Positions 58,301 through 60,000 of a stretch of 60,000 nucleotides of DNA are shown here, in pieces. The DNA comes from Takakia lepidozioides (taxonomy: Eukaryota > Streptophyta > Takakiopsida > Takakiales > Takakiaceae): positions 72,212,756 to 72,272,755 of the forward strand of contig CM060731.1 of NCBI GenBank assembly GCA_030704615.1. The letters run 5' to 3'. A program made the position numbers and the translations under genes. The first letter of the stretch is position 1, and each line of letters starts with the position of its first letter. Under the pieces are notes generated by a model, which saw only the letters and a program-made list of their open reading frames with translations, did no database searches and was not told the origin of the DNA.

Positions 58301-60000
58301 CTGTTGGCTGGTTCAGAAGAGAGAGTCAAATTATTTGCGGAAGCAAATCACTCTGTAAATGAAGAGTGGGCGACAGAACGGAAGATTTTGGAATGTAAGC
58401 AGGAATGTTTGCAATTAGAGCTATCAAGGTGGGAGCAGTGTGCTGCAGACTTGTGCAAGAGTGGGGCACAGACCGTCAGCCCTTGTAACAAAAATAGATC
58501 AGTCTCTGCTGAGAACAGAAGTAGCCGCAATGAGTATTTCGATGTGCTGAGACAGAAGGTTCAACAGATGAGGACTGAGAGCGAGACCCTAGAAGCAAAA
58601 ACTCGAGAGGATGATAGCACCATTTTGGCCATGCGAATGGAGCTGGAAGTTGCAATTGCCAGTAACAAAGAGGCAGAGCTTGAATTGGAGAAGATAGTCC
58701 TGGAACAGGAAAACTTGCTGCTGATGGGTAATGAATGCAGACAGCAACTTAATGGTCTGACCTGGGAACTTGAAAATTCTCGTGGAGAGATTGAGCGTAG
58801 GCAAATGCAGGTCGAATTGTTCGAGTGCGAATTGGAAAGGGTGACGAAGATGCTGAGGGTAGCACAAGAGGGAATGGATGAGGCAGAGGCGGAGTGGAGA
58901 AAGGTCCAAGAACAACTGGAAAAAGAGAGGGAGGAGGCAAAGCTGGATGCTGCAGCGAAGAGCACTGAAGCCACGGCTTTGCTGAAGAAGTTTGAGGATG
59001 GCCAAGCCACATTGAGGGAGGCAGAGTTGCTGGTTAATGCACTAGTACAGGCAAACGAAAGCGCCAAGTGCGATGCGATCAAGTGGAAAGTTGAAAAGGA
59101 GAGGATGGCCTCTGCGCAGGCAGAGGAGTCTGAACAGCTGTTCCTTGAGACAATGAGCATGATAGGGATACTTAAGGAAGAGGTTGATCTGACCATGGAA
59201 CACCTCAGCAGGGAGTTGCAGGCCTCAACAACAGACATCCAAGATCTGAAGATGGAGGTAAAAATGGATCTTCTGACAATGCCTATCAGGCTTCACCAAG
59301 ATTTGAAGGAAGCTTTCGGGGTACAGAATGCTGAGGTGGAAAGAGCAAAAAATAGCATGGCGGGTGTGAATGATAAGGTTAGAGCTTTGGAAGCTCTAGT
59401 TCTTGAACAAGTGACTGAGCTGTCAAGGGTCCAAGGCAGACTTGCGGCCACGGAAGATGCTCTGCAGAAGTCATGTCTTGCACAGGAGGTAGCTGAGTCA
59501 GAGCTTTGTGCATGCCAAAACAGTTTAATAACTGCAGAGATGTTCATGAGGGAAGCAAAGACGCGAGAAGTGGAAGGTGAAGTGACAAAGGCAGAGCTTA
59601 AATATTCTCATGGTGCTGTGGCTGATTTGCAGGCAGCTGTGGCAGAGAAGGAGGCTAATCTCTTAATCTTGCAGTCACAGCTGGAGCACAGCTATGGCCG
59701 TACAGTGGAGGCTGAGAGGTTTTCTACTGAAGCTGGCAGGGAGCTGCTAGAGAAAAGTGAGAAGCTAACAATGCTGACCATTCGATTGGAGGACTACCGA
59801 ATGCATGTGGCTGAGCTGGAGAGGGAGAAGTTGGAACTGGACCAAGAAACTTCAAGGCAAGCAGCAGTTATTGAAGACATGCAGGGCCAGATTCGGAGAC
59901 TTGTGATTGCTATTGCAGAAGAGGTAAGAGTCAATGAGGTAAAAGAGAAGGAAGCAAATCTCGTTTCTGCTCAAGACAGGAATGATTTACAAGATATCAT
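43369..60000 (+). CDS. KIN12: Giant kinesin-12 (POK/PAKRP class), 26 exons seen, 3' end outside the window
   Basis: Plus-end-directed plant kinesin-12; relatives act at the preprophase-band/phragmoplast site in cytokinesis. I assembled 26 exons, all GT-AG and in phase: 43369-44292, 44635-44790, 44983-45066, 45539-45658, 46006-46119, 46312-46404, 46980-47069, 47257-47327, 47464-47538, 48786-48873, 49067-49125, 49315-49378, 49552-49617, 49845-50051, 50448-50552, 51433-51668, 51882-51951, 52199-52252, 52432-52494, 52622-52701, 53571-53652, 53917-53994, 54108-54209, 54316-54396, 54620-56863 and 57002 to the edge, over 2,800 residues. A 300-residue Ser/Pro-rich N-terminus precedes the motor: [25 protein letters not shown] (P-loop), [11 protein letters not shown] (switch I), LVDLAGSER (switch II), [30 protein letters not shown]. 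The rest is nearly all coiled coil, in two very large exons. Start: Met 43369. Nothing suggests damage. Confidence 0.96.
45133..45320 (-). repeat. SINE-like repeat, copy 1 (kinesin intron 3)
   Basis: The left end has an AATGAATGAAATGG tail, then TATAATGTCCGTAGAAAGCTC and GAGCTTATGGGACAAGAGAA. The same order appears in five other places in this gene's introns. Strand assigned so that the (ATTTC)n-like tail is 3'. Confidence 0.75.
46668..46775 (-). repeat. SINE-like repeat, copy 2 (kinesin intron 6)
   Basis: TTTTATAACGTCCACCAGAAGC, then AAAGAGCTTATGGAACTATT and GATGAAATCTTGAAACC; same family as copy 1 but more diverged. Confidence 0.6.
47590..48770 (-). mobile_element. 5'-truncated LINE in kinesin intron 9
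   Basis: The minus strand has a long open frame (48769-47822) covering the C-terminal part of a non-LTR retrotransposon polymerase polyprotein. It contains [20 protein letters not shown] and a zinc motif [20 protein letters not shown] typical of LINE C-termini, then [20 protein letters not shown]. The reverse transcriptase core is absent, so the copy is 5'-truncated, as expected of target-primed integration. The frame being intact over 315 codons suggests a fairly recent insertion. It sits antisense in the intron between the NKSLSTLG and LVDVANG exons, both of which remain splice-competent. The 3' end, near 47.6 kb, is fuzzy. Confidence 0.85.
50178..50290 (+). repeat. SINE-like repeat, copy 3 (kinesin intron 14)
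   Basis: Reverse-complement orientation of copy 1: CTTTCTCTTGTCCCATCTGC, then TTTCTGCGGATGTTCTTAAG and the tail ACCATTTCATC. Confidence 0.75.
50795..50862 (+). repeat. SINE-like repeat 3' fragment, copy 4 (kinesin intron 15)
   Basis: CCAAGCTCTTTGAGCTGTCC, then ACAGACATTATAACGTC and a T-rich end; corresponds to the 3' third of the other copies. Confidence 0.6.
50870..51115 (+). repeat. SINE-like repeat, copy 5, longest (kinesin intron 15)
   Basis: Contains GCTAGGTGGCGTATCTGCAT, then CTTTCACTTGTCCCAGAAGC, CATGATAAAGTGTCATTTCA and the tail TTCATTTC. It extends the family body upstream beyond copies 3 and 4. Confidence 0.65.
51284..51375 (-). repeat. SINE-like repeat, copy 6 with (AAATG)n tail (kinesin intron 15)
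   Basis: Five AAATG units, then ATGCTTTATAACATCCGCGG and AAAGCTCATAGAGC. It ends close to the acceptor of the exon at 51433. Confidence 0.75.

Noticed and set aside
58561-59238. 225-codon Ser-rich minus-strand frame
   Set aside because: It is the antisense of the Glu/Lys-rich coiled-coil exon, where long open antisense frames are expected.
20180-60000. A functional cluster of cytokinesis genes (ANP-type MAPKKK and kinesin-12)
   Set aside because: The two genes are 20 kb apart, separated by unrelated genes and transposons, with no shared regulatory sequence seen; proximity is probably chance.

Overview
The window is nuclear DNA of a land plant. It has GT-AG introns with consistent phases, a cytosolic 40S protein SA gene, an ANP/NPK1-type MAPKKK, a phragmoplast kinesin-12, an SD2-5-like lectin receptor kinase and a plant DDT-class homeodomain. 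A seed-free plant (bryophyte, lycophyte or fern) seems likelier than a flowering plant, because of the piggyBac-type transposase, the LINE type and a Ty3/gypsy element carrying a DNMT3-like methyltransferase. That placement is inference; no species is recognised.

Layout. 0-2.3 kb: complete five-exon RPSA gene (+). 2.3-10 kb: repeat-rich DNA with a decayed piggyBac transposase (-) and short repeats. 10-13.3 kb: degenerate tandem repeats, then a four-exon DDT-class homeodomain gene lacking the DDT domain (+). 16.3-19.4 kb: SD2-5-like receptor kinase pseudogene (-) with frameshifts, a stop and a kinase-core deletion. 19.9 kb: strong hairpin. 20.2-22.6 kb: two-exon ANP-type MAPKKK (+). 24-27.9 kb: divergent, partly damaged CNOT9/RCD1 homologue (+). 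28.9-29.8 kb: unrecognised single-pass membrane protein (-). 30.7-34.1 kb: a LINE with an inverted 5' part, and a Ty1/copia remnant (-). 34.2-35.0 kb: minisatellite. 35.8-41 kb: decayed Ty3/gypsy element (+) with order gag, protease, C5-DNA methyltransferase, RT, RNase H. 43.4-60 kb: giant kinesin-12 gene (+) running off the right edge, its introns holding a LINE and several SINE-like copies.

The most striking system is the gypsy element with a DNA methyltransferase domain between protease and reverse transcriptase. Its motifs run in the conventional order I-IV-VI-VIII-IX-X, not the rearranged order of plant DRM proteins. Its nonsense codons are mostly TAG where family context often predicts CAG, as expected from C-to-T decay at methylated CHG sites.

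The host genes form no operon-like unit. The MAPKKK (phragmoplast-expansion signalling) and the kinesin-12 (division-plane and phragmoplast motor) both belong to plant cytokinesis, but their proximity is probably chance. All gene models were assembled by eye from reading frames, splice sites and remembered family motifs; no alignment or database search was run.
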